Below, piece by piece: positions 51,495-60,797 of a stretch of DNA of 64,000 bases. Position 1 is the first letter of the stretch. Every line of letters starts with the position of its first letter. The position numbers were made by a program, and so were the translations under genes. This stretch comes from an uncultured Pelagibacteraceae bacterium. Its GTDB lineage: Bacteria > Pseudomonadota > Alphaproteobacteria > Pelagibacterales > Pelagibacteraceae. The notes under the pieces are model-generated. The model saw only the letters and a program-made list of their open reading frames with translations. It was not told the origin of the DNA and did no database searches. The DNA lies in assembly GCA_902601895.1 (NCBI GenBank), contig CACKOU010000002.1, positions 78,290 to 142,289 of the forward strand. Reading direction: 5' to 3'.

Positions 51495-52942
51495 TAATAT
51501 TTTCTCCAAAAAGATGGAATAAATAATACTAGAATTGCAAATAATTCCAACCTTCCAAGTATCATTGCAGCACTGAGAACCCATTTAGAAAAATCAGACA
51601 GTCTTGAAAAACTTCCGTTTGGACCAATAATATCACCTAAACCTGGACCAACATTTGAAATTGACGTGGCAGCTGCTGAAATTGCTGTAATAAAATTTAA
51701 TCCATCAAGCGATAAAAGCGCAGTCACTACAAAAAATATTAATATGTAAAGGAATATAAAAGAGATAATTGAGTCCATAAATTTTTCATCCACATTATTA
51801 TTTTGATATTTAATTTTGAAAATTCCTCGAGGATAAATTATTTTTTTCAGCTGGTTCGATATAAATTGATACAAAATTTGAACTCTAAAAATCTTTATTC
51901 CACAAGTTGTAGAGCCCGCACACCCCCCAATGAACATTAAAATTATGAAATATACTAATGGAAATTGACCCCAATTACTAAAATTTTCTGTAGCATATCC
52001 TGTTCCAGTTAAAATAGAAATTATATTAAAGCTAACAGATAAAAAACTTATCTCAGTTAAGCTTTTATTTATAACAGATAAATAAAAAAACATTAAAAGA
52101 ATTGAAATAATAACCAAAATTATAAAAGTTTTTATTTGTGTGTCTTTTAAAAATATTTTCTTATCTCCAGCTAAGTATTTTATGTAACTAATAAAAGGTA
52201 TGCTTCCAAGAATAATAAATATTATTGCATTAATTTCTATTAATGAGCTGTTAAAATAACCTATAGATTCATTATAATTTGCAAAACCTCCAGTCGCTAT
52301 TGTTGTCATAGCATGCACGATGCTGTCAAAAAAACTCATCCCAAATATAAAATAAAAAAATGCACAAGTTAAAGTTAATAAGGAATATATAGACAATAAT
52401 CTCATAGAAACTTCTTTAGTTTTAGGAAAAATTTTTTCAGAAGTATCATTAGACGAAATATTGAAAAGTTGCATACCCCCTATATTCATTAAAGGCATTA
52501 AAGTGATTGCCATTACGATAATTCCAATACCACCAAACCACTGCAACATTCCTCTCCAAAGTAATATCGCTTTAGATGTTTCATTTAGATTCGTGATAAT
52601 TGTAGATCCTGTTGTTGTAATACCAGACATGCTCTCAAAAAACGCATCTGTAAAACTCAAATCCGTACTAGAAAAAATTAAAGGTAAAGAACCGAATATA
52701 GCAATACTTAACCACGAAAGTGCTGTGAGCAAAAAAGCTTGAGGTAAACTTATCTTTTTATCGTGATCATAATTAGAAATGAAAAATAAAAATCCAAAAA
52801 CAATAGTAACAATCATTGATCCGATAAATCCTGCATCAATTTGATCAAATATTAATTGAACCAAAATAGGTACAATCATTGAAAGACCTAAAATAATTTG
52901 CAAAACCCCTAATGTAAAAAAGACAGTTTTATAATTGGACAT
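51494..52942 (-). CDS. trkH: TrkH-family potassium uptake protein
   Basis: This 482-residue membrane protein has the pore-loop signatures of the Trk/Ktr family: SMSGITTTGSTII, TTIATGGFANYNESI, ILTGTGYATENFSNW and SISNVGPGLGDIIG, each with the filter Gly. It moves potassium into the cell; the TrkA/KtrA regulatory partner is not in this window. First gene of the leftward trio, diverging from lysS with an 86-bp gap. Confidence 0.94.
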   Translation of the reverse strand: MSNYKTVFFTLGVLQIILGLSMIVPILVQLIFDQIDAGFIGSMIVTIVFGFLFFISNYDHDKKISLPQAFLLTALSWLSIAIFGSLPLIFSSTDLSFTDAFFESMSGITTTGSTIITNLNETSKAILLWRGMLQWFGGIGIIVMAITLMPLMNIGGMQLFNISSNDTSEKIFPKTKEVSMRLLSIYSLLTLTCAFFYFIFGMSFFDSIVHAMTTIATGGFANYNESIGYFNSSLIEINAIIFIILGSIPFISYIKYLAGDKKIFLKDTQIKTFIILVIISILLMFFYLSVINKSLTEISFLSVSFNIISILTGTGYATENFSNWGQFPLVYFIILMFIGGCAGSTTCGIKIFRVQILYQFISNQLKKIIYPRGIFKIKYQNNNVDEKFMDSIISFIFLYILIFFVVTALLSLDGLNFITAISAAATSISNVGPGLGDIIGPNGSFSRLSDFSKWVLSAAMILGRLELFAILVLFIPSFWRKY

Positions 52943-53028
52943 TTTGAATGGACATTATTTTATGGTAAATAAATTTCAACTCTATATGAATTATTAAAAA
53001 GGCTTATATTAAGGATATTTAAGTAGTT

Positions 53029-54597
53029 GTGATAGACAAAACAAATTTTGACAAAACAAACGCCTGGCCATTTGTCGAGGCTAAAAAGCTATTAAGAGAG
53101 AGAAAATCGAACATAGAAAAAAAAAATAAAATAGTTTTACAAACTGGTTATGGTCCTAGTGGTCTACCACATATAGGTACATTTGGAGAAGTTGCAAGGA
53201 CGACAATGATTGTCAACGCTCTTGATCATTTAACAGATATTCCAAAGGAAATTATTACATTTTCTGATGATATGGATGGTCTTAGAAAAGTACCTGAAAA
53301 TGTTCCAAATCAAGAAAAGCTCAAAAATAATCTTCACAAACCTTTAACGGATGTCCCTGATCCATTTGAAAAGTTTAGTAGTTTTGGAGAACATAATAAT
53401 AATATGTTGAAACAATTTCTTGATAATTTTAAATTTAAATATTCATTTAAAAGTTCTACAAAACTTTACAAGTCTGGTTATTTTAATGAAACCCTAAAAT
53501 TAGTTCTAGAAAATTATGAAAAAATTATGGAAATAATTCTTCCAACTTTAGGCAAAGAAAGACAGAAAACCTATTCCCCCTTTTTACCAATATGCCCAGA
53601 AACTGGAAAAGTTCTTGAAATACCTGTTTTAGAAATTGATTCTAAATCTTCTAAAATCATATTTGACAATAACGGATCAAAATTGGAAAAAAGTATTTTA
53701 GACGGGAACTGCAAATTGCAATGGAAAGTTGATTGGGCAATGAGATGGTACGCTTTAGATGTTGATTTTGAAATGTATGGAAAGGATTTAATTGAGAGTG
53801 CAATTCTTTCAACTAAGATTATTAGAACATTAGGTAAATCTAACCCATCTGGTTTTGCTTATGAACTTTTTTTGGACGAAAAAGGTGAAAAAATATCTAA
53901 ATCAAAAGGTAATGGAGTAACTATAGATGAATGGCTGAATTATGCATCTCCTCAAAGTCTATCTCTTTACATGTATCAAAATCCAAAAAGAGCAAAAAAA
54001 TTGTATAGAGAAGTTGTTCCAAAAGCTGTTGATGAATATCTAGATTTTATAGAAAAAGGAAAAAATCAAAATGATTTACAGAAGTTAATGAATCCAGTTT
54101 GGCATGTACATAATGGATCAATGCCAGAGGAAAATACAATTATGACTTTTTCAATGCTTTTAAATTTAGTTGAAACAAGTAATGCGGACAGCAAACAATT
54201 ACTTTGGAAATTTGTGAAAAAATACAAGTCAGAAATTAATGAAAATGATCATCCAATTTTTGATAATTTAATTGAATATGCAATAAAATATTTCAATGAT
54301 GTTATAAAAAAAAAAAAAATTTACAAAACTCCAAATGAAAAAGAGAAAGTTGCACTGAAAGCATTAATTGAGTCTTTAAATAATTGTAATGATAAAATGG
54401 CTCCTGAAGATATTCAGACAAATATTTTTACCGTAGGAAAAGAAAATGGTTATAAAGAAAATTTAAGAGAATGGTTTAAGCTTATCTATGAGGTTGTATT
54501 TGGTGACGAAAATGGACCCAGAATGGGCTTCTTCATTAGTTTTTTTGGAGTTAATGAAACCAAAGAATTGATAAGAAAAAAGGTTGAAAATGTTTAA
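53029..54597 (+). CDS. lysS: Lysyl-tRNA synthetase, class I
   Basis: This 522-residue enzyme has the class I signatures HIGH-like GYGPSGLPHIGTFGEVART and KMSKS-like DEKGEKISKSKGNGVTIDEW, so it is the archaeal-type LysRS (LysK group) found in several alphaproteobacteria rather than class II LysS. The start is GTG 53029; no closer ATG fits the conserved N-terminus. It overlaps pyrD by 8 bp. A possible -10 TATATT lies at 53005-53010, with no clear -35. Confidence 0.95.
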   Translation: MIDKTNFDKTNAWPFVEAKKLLRERKSNIEKKNKIVLQTGYGPSGLPHIGTFGEVARTTMIVNALDHLTDIPKEIITFSDDMDGLRKVPENVPNQEKLKNNLHKPLTDVPDPFEKFSSFGEHNNNMLKQFLDNFKFKYSFKSSTKLYKSGYFNETLKLVLENYEKIMEIILPTLGKERQKTYSPFLPICPETGKVLEIPVLEIDSKSSKIIFDNNGSKLEKSILDGNCKLQWKVDWAMRWYALDVDFEMYGKDLIESAILSTKIIRTLGKSNPSGFAYELFLDEKGEKISKSKGNGVTIDEWLNYASPQSLSLYMYQNPKRAKKLYREVVPKAVDEYLDFIEKGKNQNDLQKLMNPVWHVHNGSMPEENTIMTFSMLLNLVETSNADSKQLLWKFVKKYKSEINENDHPIFDNLIEYAIKYFNDVIKKKKIYKTPNEKEKVALKALIESLNNCNDKMAPEDIQTNIFTVGKENGYKENLREWFKLIYEVVFGDENGPRMGFFISFFGVNETKELIRKKVENV

Positions 54598-55630
54598 TCT
54601 TATAAGACCTTTTATATTTAAATTTAGCCCTGAAGTTGCACATTCACTTGCAATAAAGGCTTTAAAATTAAATCAGATACCAGCTATAGATAAAACAACC
54701 AGAGTTACTATCCAAACTAAATTTTTAAACAAAACCTTAAATTCTCCTCTAGGTGTAGCTGCTGGATTTGATAAAAATGCAGAAGTTTATAATGCTTTAT
54801 ACAAATTAGGATTTGGTTTTGTTGAGGTGGGTACAATTACTCCTAAACCACAAATAGGAAATCCAAAGCCAAGAGTGTTCAGATTGGAAGAAGATGAAGC
54901 TTTAATTAATAGACTTGGATTTAACAATATTGGATCAGAAGAAAGTAAAAAAAATATTGAAAATAATTCACCTAATGGATTACTTGGTATTAATATAGGA
55001 CCTAATAAAGATACTGAAAACAGAGTTGAAGATTATTTAATTTGTTTTAGAAAATTTCATAATTTAGCAGACTATATTACAATTAATATCTCTTCTCCTA
55101 ACACAGAAAATTTAAGAAACTTTCACAAAAATGAAGAGTTAGATAATCTTTTAAAATGCATAAATGAAGAAAAGAAAAATTTAAATTCAAATATGCCAAT
55201 AGCAGTCAAAGTATCTCCTGATATTGATGAAAAAAGTATTGATGAAATCTCAGAACTTTTTTTAAAATATAATGTTCGAATAGTTATAGTTTCAAATACG
55301 ACAGATAGAAATAGAGAAAATATATCTAATATAAATAAATTAGAGAAAGGTGGTTTGTCTGGAAAACCACTTGAAAATATCTCTAATGAATTAATTAATA
55401 AATTTTTTAAATTAGTTGGAAAAAAAATCTTAATAATTGGAGTTGGAGGCGTTGACTCTGCTGATGGCGTTTTTAATAAAATTGTAAGCGGTGCAACTCT
55501 TGTACAATTGTATACAGGTATGGTTTATAAAGGACCAACTATTGCTTCAAAGATTAATAAAGATCTTGACGAAATTGTAAAAAGAGAAGGTTTTAAAAAT
55601 ATTTTTGAAGCTATTGGAACAAAAAATTAA
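54590..55630 (+). CDS. pyrD: Dihydroorotate dehydrogenase (quinone), class 2
   Basis: PyrD oxidises dihydroorotate to orotate with quinone in pyrimidine synthesis. The protein from ATG 54590 has 346 residues: N-terminal membrane-associating helices, PLGVAAGFDKNAEVYNALY, FVEVGTITPKPQIGNPKPR, NISSPNTENLRNFHKNEE with the catalytic Ser region, and IIGVGGVDSADGVFNKI (FMN). A TTG two codons earlier is in frame but less likely. It overlaps lysS by 8 bp. Confidence 0.96.
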   Translation: MFNLIRPFIFKFSPEVAHSLAIKALKLNQIPAIDKTTRVTIQTKFLNKTLNSPLGVAAGFDKNAEVYNALYKLGFGFVEVGTITPKPQIGNPKPRVFRLEEDEALINRLGFNNIGSEESKKNIENNSPNGLLGINIGPNKDTENRVEDYLICFRKFHNLADYITINISSPNTENLRNFHKNEELDNLLKCINEEKKNLNSNMPIAVKVSPDIDEKSIDEISELFLKYNVRIVIVSNTTDRNRENISNINKLEKGGLSGKPLENISNELINKFFKLVGKKILIIGVGGVDSADGVFNKIVSGATLVQLYTGMVYKGPTIASKINKDLDEIVKREGFKNIFEAIGTKN

Positions 55631-55632
55631 TC

Positions 55633-55661
55633 TTGACTGGTATTCTTTAAGACCATATACA
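55633..55661 (+). promoter_or_regulatory. Promoter of rpmB
   Basis: TTGACT 55633-55638, a 17-base spacer, and TATACA 55656-55661 form a near-consensus sigma-70 promoter in the 43-bp gap after pyrD. The predicted start at about 55668 leaves only some six bases before the rpmB ATG. Confidence 0.65.
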
Positions 55662-55673
55662 TCTTGAAAATTT

Positions 55674-55955
55674 ATGTCTAAAAAATGCGAACTTACTGGT
55701 AAAATCCCTCTAAAAGGCCATAATGTTAGTCATGCTAACAATAAAACTAAGAGAAGATTTCTTCCAAATTTAAAGAAAGTAAAATTTAAAAGTGAACTTT
55801 TAAAAAAATCTCTAAGATTAACAGTTTCAAATGCAGGTGTTAGATCTGTAGATAAAAAAGGTAGCTTTGATAATTTCTTAAAATCTGCAAAATCAAGAGA
55901 TTTATCGTTAAGATTAAAAAAGCTTAAAAAATCAATAATTGCAAAAACAGCATAA
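55674..55955 (+). CDS. rpmB: 50S ribosomal protein L28
   Basis: This 93-residue protein has the L28 pattern: [34 protein letters not shown] and [20 protein letters not shown]. The zinc-type cysteine pairs of some L28 proteins are reduced to the single Cys near the start. It overlaps the next gene by one base. Confidence 0.97.
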   Translation: MSKKCELTGKIPLKGHNVSHANNKTKRRFLPNLKKVKFKSELLKKSLRLTVSNAGVRSVDKKGSFDNFLKSAKSRDLSLRLKKLKKSIIAKTA

Positions 55956-56503
55956 TGAATAAAGTTTTCCTCACTCTCTCATTTTTAATGGGATTGGTTG
56001 TGCTTGCATCTAATTATTTAGTTCAATTTCCTATAAAATATTACGGTTTAGAGGAAATTTTAACCTACGGTGCTTTTAGTTATCCAATTGCATTTTTATT
56101 TACAGATTTAGCCAACAGATCCTTTGGGAAATTAGTAGCAAGAAAAATTGTCTATGTAGGCTTCACAATTGGAATTTTGTTTACTTTAATATTTTCAACT
56201 AATTTTACTGATCTTATTTCTATAAGAATAGCAATTGGTTCAGGAACAGCTTTTATAATTGCTCAACTTTTAGATGTTCAGATATTTGATCAATTAAGAC
56301 AAAAGAAATGGTTTATAGCACCTTTAACATCTTCTTTGATAGGTTCAACAGTTGATACTTTTTTATTTTTCTCAATATCCTTTTATGGAACGGGAATTCC
56401 TTGGGTAACTTTATCGTTAGGAGATCTTGCGGTAAAAATATTTGTTGCCCTTGTAATGTTGATACCTTTTAGATTATTACTCAGTACACTAAAAGCAGCA
56501 TAA
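55955..56503 (+). CDS. Queuosine precursor transporter (VUT/YhhQ family)
   Basis: This 182-residue membrane protein with about six helices has the VUT-family elements TYGAFSYPIAFLFTDLANRS, GSGTAFIIAQLLDVQIFDQL and SSLIGSTVDTFLFFSISF. Family members import queuosine precursors such as preQ0/preQ1 for tRNA modification. It overlaps rpmB by one base and stops directly against the convergent aguA gene. Confidence 0.85.
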   Translation: MNKVFLTLSFLMGLVVLASNYLVQFPIKYYGLEEILTYGAFSYPIAFLFTDLANRSFGKLVARKIVYVGFTIGILFTLIFSTNFTDLISIRIAIGSGTAFIIAQLLDVQIFDQLRQKKWFIAPLTSSLIGSTVDTFLFFSISFYGTGIPWVTLSLGDLAVKIFVALVMLIPFRLLLSTLKAA

Positions 56504-57556
56504 CTAAATTTTAGGTTCTTGTTGGGTCATGCAATGTATTGCACCAAATCCCCATATCAATTTGCTACAGTCAATTGTTTCAATTTTTCTATTTCTAAAG
56601 TAATTTTTGAAAATTTTAATTGCAATATTGTCTTCTTTTACTCTGAATATTGGAAGAATTATTTTTTTATTACAAATATAAAAATTCATATAACTTGCAG
56701 GAACTCTTGTATTCTCAATATAAATTGGTGAAGGCATTGGAACTTTTATAATTTTGAATTTCTTTCCTTTCTCACATTTACTTTCTTTCAATATATTTAA
56801 ATTCTTATTTAAGTTTTTGTAATTTATATCTTTTTTATTATTTTCAACCGCAGTCATAATCGTATTTCTTGAAACAAATCTTGATATGTCATCTACATGT
56901 CCATGTGTATCATCGCCTGTAATTCCTTTTTTTAGCCATATAAAGTTTTTTATATTTAAGTATTTATTAAACATTTTTTCGTAGTCTTTTTTTTTAAAAT
57001 TTTTATTTCTTTCTTGAATTTTGCTTAACAAACATTCTTCAGTTAATAGAATTGTACCTGAGCCATTTACATCAAATGCTCCTCCTTCCATGATTATTTT
57101 TCTAATTCTACCTTTTTTTTTGATTATTGGATCAATCTTTTTAAAATTAGTAATTTTACTAATACTATTATTGATTTTATTGTCATTTTCATAATTTTTA
57201 TACTTTGACCATCCGTTAAAACCAAAATTTAGTATCACTTTTTTCTTTTCAACTTTATTTGTTATAAATATGGGTCCGGAATCTCTTAACCATATTCTAT
57301 CAGTTTTAATATAGTGGAAGTTGATATTTTTAATTTTATTAAGTTTTATTAATTTTTTTATATTTCTTATATTTTTGCTAACGATTAAGTTAATTTTTTG
57401 ATTTTTTGAAATTTTTTTTATAATCTTTAAAATTACTTCAGGAATAAATTGATATAATCCAGGCCAATCATTTTTATTATAAGGCCAAGCAATCCAAACT
57501 GAATTTTGAAGCTCCCATTCAGCCGGCATTCTAAATCCATTAAAGTTTTCATTCAT
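56504..57556 (-). CDS. aguA: Agmatine deiminase
   Basis: AguA converts agmatine to N-carbamoylputrescine and ammonia. The 350-residue pentein-fold protein has MPAEWELQNSVWIAWPYN, IWLRDSGPIFITN, GGAFDVNGSGTILLTEECLL, GDDTHGHVDDISRFV and the C-terminal catalytic cysteine in FGAIHCMTQQEPKI. It overlaps the aguB start region by 8 bp. The arginine decarboxylase that would supply agmatine is not in the window. Confidence 0.94.
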   Translation of the reverse strand: MNENFNGFRMPAEWELQNSVWIAWPYNKNDWPGLYQFIPEVILKIIKKISKNQKINLIVSKNIRNIKKLIKLNKIKNINFHYIKTDRIWLRDSGPIFITNKVEKKKVILNFGFNGWSKYKNYENDNKINNSISKITNFKKIDPIIKKKGRIRKIIMEGGAFDVNGSGTILLTEECLLSKIQERNKNFKKKDYEKMFNKYLNIKNFIWLKKGITGDDTHGHVDDISRFVSRNTIMTAVENNKKDINYKNLNKNLNILKESKCEKGKKFKIIKVPMPSPIYIENTRVPASYMNFYICNKKIILPIFRVKEDNIAIKIFKNYFRNRKIETIDCSKLIWGFGAIHCMTQQEPKI

Positions 57557-58433
57557 CTGCAGGATTTTTTAGTATGCCTTTATAAAAATCGATTCTTCTA
57601 TCTCGTAAAAAAGGCCAATGCTCTCTGGCTGAATCAATTTTTTTATAGTTTATTTCACGAATTAAAATTTCTTCTTTTTTATTCCCAAGTTTTCCAATTA
57701 TTTGCCCACTAGGATCTATGATCATTGAGTTTCCCCAGAATTCTATTTTCTTCTTACCTTTTTTTTCTGTTCCAACTCTATTTATAGCAACCACATAAGT
57801 ACCATTTGCGATTGCGTGAGATTTTTGCATTGTTATCCAAGAGTCTAGTTGAGATTTTCCAAATTTTTTTTTCTCTTTAGGATGCCATCCAATAGCAGTA
57901 GGGTAAAAAATTATTTGTGCACCTTTAAGTGCAGTCAATCTTGCAGCTTCTGGGAACCATTGATCCCAACAAATTAAAGGTCCAATTTTACCAAATTTTG
58001 TTTTAACAGATTTAAAACCTAAATCTCCAGGAGTAAAATAAAATTTTTCATAATAACCAGGATCATCTGGTATATGCATTTTTCTATATTTCGATAAAAT
58101 TTTACCTTTCTCGCTAATAACGATACTAGTATTATGATAGAAGCCATGTGTTTTTTTTTCAAATAATGAAATCATTACTACTATTTGTAAATCTTTGGCT
58201 AATTCACAAAATATTTTTGTAGTTCTGCCAGGTATTTTTTCCGCTAGTTTAAAGTTGGAATGACTTTCTGTTTGACAAAAATAATTTGATAAAAATAGTT
58301 CTGGTACACAAATTATTTTAGCTTTTTTTGATGCTGCTTTTTTTATATTTTTAATAGCTGAATTTATATTTTTTTGAATATTATCTGAAATTTTACTTTG
58401 AATAATTCCAATTTTTACTTTTTTGATCATCAA
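57549..58433 (-). CDS. aguB: N-carbamoylputrescine amidohydrolase
   Basis: This 294-residue nitrilase-superfamily enzyme has the Glu-Lys-Cys triad in CVPELFLSNYFC, KYRKMHIPDDPGYYEKFYF and LICWDQWFPEAARL. It hydrolyses N-carbamoylputrescine to putrescine. Pairing with aguA makes the assignment firm. It is one base from the deoxyhypusine-synthase-like gene. Confidence 0.94.
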   Translation of the reverse strand: MMIKKVKIGIIQSKISDNIQKNINSAIKNIKKAASKKAKIICVPELFLSNYFCQTESHSNFKLAEKIPGRTTKIFCELAKDLQIVVMISLFEKKTHGFYHNTSIVISEKGKILSKYRKMHIPDDPGYYEKFYFTPGDLGFKSVKTKFGKIGPLICWDQWFPEAARLTALKGAQIIFYPTAIGWHPKEKKKFGKSQLDSWITMQKSHAIANGTYVVAINRVGTEKKGKKKIEFWGNSMIIDPSGQIIGKLGNKKEEILIREINYKKIDSAREHWPFLRDRRIDFYKGILKNPADE

Positions 58434-59474
58434 TCAAAATATTTTGGAAAAGTTTTTTCTGTCTCTATTTTTCCATTCTCCAGTATGATAGGCGTCACTT
58501 GCTATTAATGGTAAAACACTGGTAGCTTCAGCAAATACCATTTGTTCTTTGGTAGTATCAACCTTACCCCATGAACTTGCTTCTTTTAGTGTTGAACTAC
58601 TGCAAGCTCCATCTCTTGAGTCAGCAACAGTAATTTGTATTGCATATTTGTGCATATCTACTTTTTTTCCCAAAAGTTCAGCACAAATTACCGTGTCTTG
58701 TATAAAGTTTTTAGGAACTCCACCACCAATCATAAATAATCCCGACCCTTTAGATTTTATTTTAATCTCTGTTAATTCTCTAAATTCTCTAATTGAGTCT
58801 ATTGTAATATGATTTTTTGGATTTCTCTCTTGATGCATGACTAATCCAAAACCTGCACTTGAGTCTGTAAATGCAGGACAGAATATAGGTACATCGTTAT
58901 CAAAAGCTGTTTCAATTAAAGAACCTTTCTTTTTAGAATTAGTTTTTAGATATTTGCCAATCTCTTTAATAAATTCTCTCGATGTATAAGACTTTTGCTC
59001 AAGTTTGTCTGCTATTTCTCCTATTGTTTTATCACAAACCTGGAGCTCCTCTTCATCGATGTAAGTATCATAAATCCTATCTATATAATTGTCTCTAAGT
59101 TCATTATCATTTTGATATTGTGATCCTTGGTAATGTTTAAATCCAAGCGCTTCAAAAAAATCCATATCTATTATAGATGCTCCAGTTGCTACAATTGCAT
59201 CTACCATGTTGTATTTAACCATATCTCTATAAATATGCATACATCCAGCGGCAGAAGTAGACCCTGCAAGCGTTAAGAATATTGTACAATCTTTATCTTT
59301 AAGCATTTCATTATATATCTTAGATGCATTAGCAGTTTCTCTTGAAACAAAAGACATTTTTTCCATAGAAGATATAATTTTTCTAGAGTCAAATGATGTA
59401 ATATCAATATGCTCAACCTCTTTACTTAAAAAGTCTTTTTTTCTGTTATGATTAAGATTTTTTGTATCTGACAT
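58434..59474 (-). CDS. Deoxyhypusine-synthase-like protein (possible homospermidine synthase or related aminoalkyltransferase)
   Basis: This 346-residue Rossmann-type protein belongs to the deoxyhypusine synthase family: LTLAGSTSAAGCMHIYRDM, VATGASIIDMDFFEALGF, MIGGGVPKNFIQDTV (NAD site) and SSWGKVD, where the Lys matches the catalytic WGK lysine. Bacteria have no eIF5A to modify, so a free polyamine is the likely substrate; homospermidine synthase evolved from this family elsewhere. Its neighbours make putrescine, which fits. The exact reaction is unknown. Confidence 0.85.
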   Translation of the reverse strand: MSDTKNLNHNRKKDFLSKEVEHIDITSFDSRKIISSMEKMSFVSRETANASKIYNEMLKDKDCTIFLTLAGSTSAAGCMHIYRDMVKYNMVDAIVATGASIIDMDFFEALGFKHYQGSQYQNDNELRDNYIDRIYDTYIDEEELQVCDKTIGEIADKLEQKSYTSREFIKEIGKYLKTNSKKKGSLIETAFDNDVPIFCPAFTDSSAGFGLVMHQERNPKNHITIDSIREFRELTEIKIKSKGSGLFMIGGGVPKNFIQDTVICAELLGKKVDMHKYAIQITVADSRDGACSSSTLKEASSWGKVDTTKEQMVFAEATSVLPLIASDAYHTGEWKNRDRKNFSKIF

Positions 59475-60652
59475 TACGCAACAAGAAACTCTTTATTTGT
59501 TTCTTTGTCATACATCGTCATAATTGGATCATCACAAACTTCGTAAATACTGTCAGAATAATATCCATTAAATTGAGTTCTAAATGTCAAACCGTATGCT
59601 CCCAATTGACCTAGTTCAATGTAATCACCATCTTTAATATTATTAGGTAGAATGAAAGGTCCCTTCATATAATCCATGCTATCACATGTTGGTCCATAAA
59701 AATCAAATGAAGTCAATTTTTTTGATATAATTCTTCCACTCGTAATTATCCTTGATGGATAAACTATATTAGGCACTCCTGCATCAAATAAAGTTCCGTA
59801 TGTTCCATCATTGATATATAGCTTTTGTTTTTTTCTTAAGTTTACTCTAACAATTGTTGAACCACTTTCTGCTACGATTGCTCGACCTGGCTCACATATA
59901 ATTTCTGGCAGCTTTTCTAATTTTAAATTATCTAATGAATTTTTTATTTCCTCAAAATAAGAGTCTAATGATTGAGGAACTAAGTCAGGATAGATTGTTG
60001 GAAATCCTCCACCTATATTTATAACATCTGGAACTATTTTTGTTTTTTTTATTATATATTTAATTTCGCTAATCCCTTTCGAATAGGATATTGGATGCAT
60101 ACATTGTGAACCCACATGAAAACTTAATCCTATTTTTTTTGCATATTGTTTGGTTAATCTGTAAAGCCCTATTGCTTCAGAAGTTTGTGCACCAAATTTT
60201 TTAGACAAATCTATTTCTGCGTGTTCATTAGAAACTGCAACCCTTACAAATAACTCTAAATCCTTAGCTTGATTAGTACTATTAAGAATTTTTATTAATT
60301 CATCTTTTGTATCTATTGAAAAAGTCTTAATATTATATTTGAAATATGCTTCGTTTATACTTTCCTTGCTTTTTACAGTATGCATGTAGGAGCATTTTGC
60401 ATCTGGGCTAACACTTCTAATTGCCTCAACTTCTTTAATTGAAGCGATATCAAAATCATTAATTCCGCTTTCCACGATAGTTTTTAATACTAATGGATGC
60501 GGGTTAGTTTTAACTGCATATAGGATTTTACCAGGAAATTTATTTTGAAAAAATTTAGAAGCTAGATTTATAGAATCCCTTCTAATACAATAAACAGGTT
60601 CTGTTGGTTTCAGTTGGTTTACTAATTTATCAACTGATTTAAATTTTTGCAT
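59474..60652 (-). CDS. Ornithine/lysine/arginine-type decarboxylase, alanine-racemase fold
   Basis: This 392-residue PLP enzyme of fold type III has the PLP-lysine in KILYAVKTNPHPLVLKT, LSFHVGSQCMHPISY, VNIGGGFPTIYPD, CEPGRAIVAESGSTIV and the active-site Cys in YGPTCDSMDYMKGPF. It resembles ornithine decarboxylases of alphaproteobacteria, which may also act on lysine. It heads the leftward polyamine run and overlaps the deoxyhypusine-synthase-like gene by one base. Substrate preference is not certain. Confidence 0.9.
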   Translation of the reverse strand: MQKFKSVDKLVNQLKPTEPVYCIRRDSINLASKFFQNKFPGKILYAVKTNPHPLVLKTIVESGINDFDIASIKEVEAIRSVSPDAKCSYMHTVKSKESINEAYFKYNIKTFSIDTKDELIKILNSTNQAKDLELFVRVAVSNEHAEIDLSKKFGAQTSEAIGLYRLTKQYAKKIGLSFHVGSQCMHPISYSKGISEIKYIIKKTKIVPDVINIGGGFPTIYPDLVPQSLDSYFEEIKNSLDNLKLEKLPEIICEPGRAIVAESGSTIVRVNLRKKQKLYINDGTYGTLFDAGVPNIVYPSRIITSGRIISKKLTSFDFYGPTCDSMDYMKGPFILPNNIKDGDYIELGQLGAYGLTFRTQFNGYYSDSIYEVCDDPIMTMYDKETNKEFLVA

Positions 60653-60676
60653 TTAAAGCTCCAAAAAAAATTTAAC

Positions 60677-60702
60677 AAAAAAAACCGGCATAACTGCTAT
60701 GC
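60677..60702 (-). terminator. Hairpin plus T-run in the decarboxylase leader (possible attenuator)
   Basis: On the minus strand GCATA (60702-60698) pairs with TATGC (60692-60688) around five bases and, after CGG, is followed by eight T (60684-60677). This lies 25-50 bases before the decarboxylase ATG, so if used it would act as leader attenuation. The five-pair stem is short, so the call is weak. Confidence 0.3.
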
Positions 60703-60763
60703 GAGTTTATATAAGACGAGCATTTATGCAGAAAATGAGCCAATGTAAAGTAAAAATGTACCC

Positions 60764-60793
60764 TTGAAATAATTTAGAATGTTTCCATATAAG
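60764..60793 (+). promoter_or_regulatory. Candidate promoter of regA
   Basis: TTGAAA 60764-60769 and TATAAG 60788-60793 are 18 bases apart. The AAGGA at 60791-60795 just before the ATG at 60798 could be the ribosome-binding site; if both are used the leader is only a few bases, so at least one of the two signals may be chance. Confidence 0.35.
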
Positions 60794-60797
60794 GACC

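Noticed and set aside
51495..51584. Longer AmpG-like protein starting at 51584
   Set aside because: The extra 30 residues lie inside trkH and have no family support; the TAATG overlap at 51494 is a normal start.
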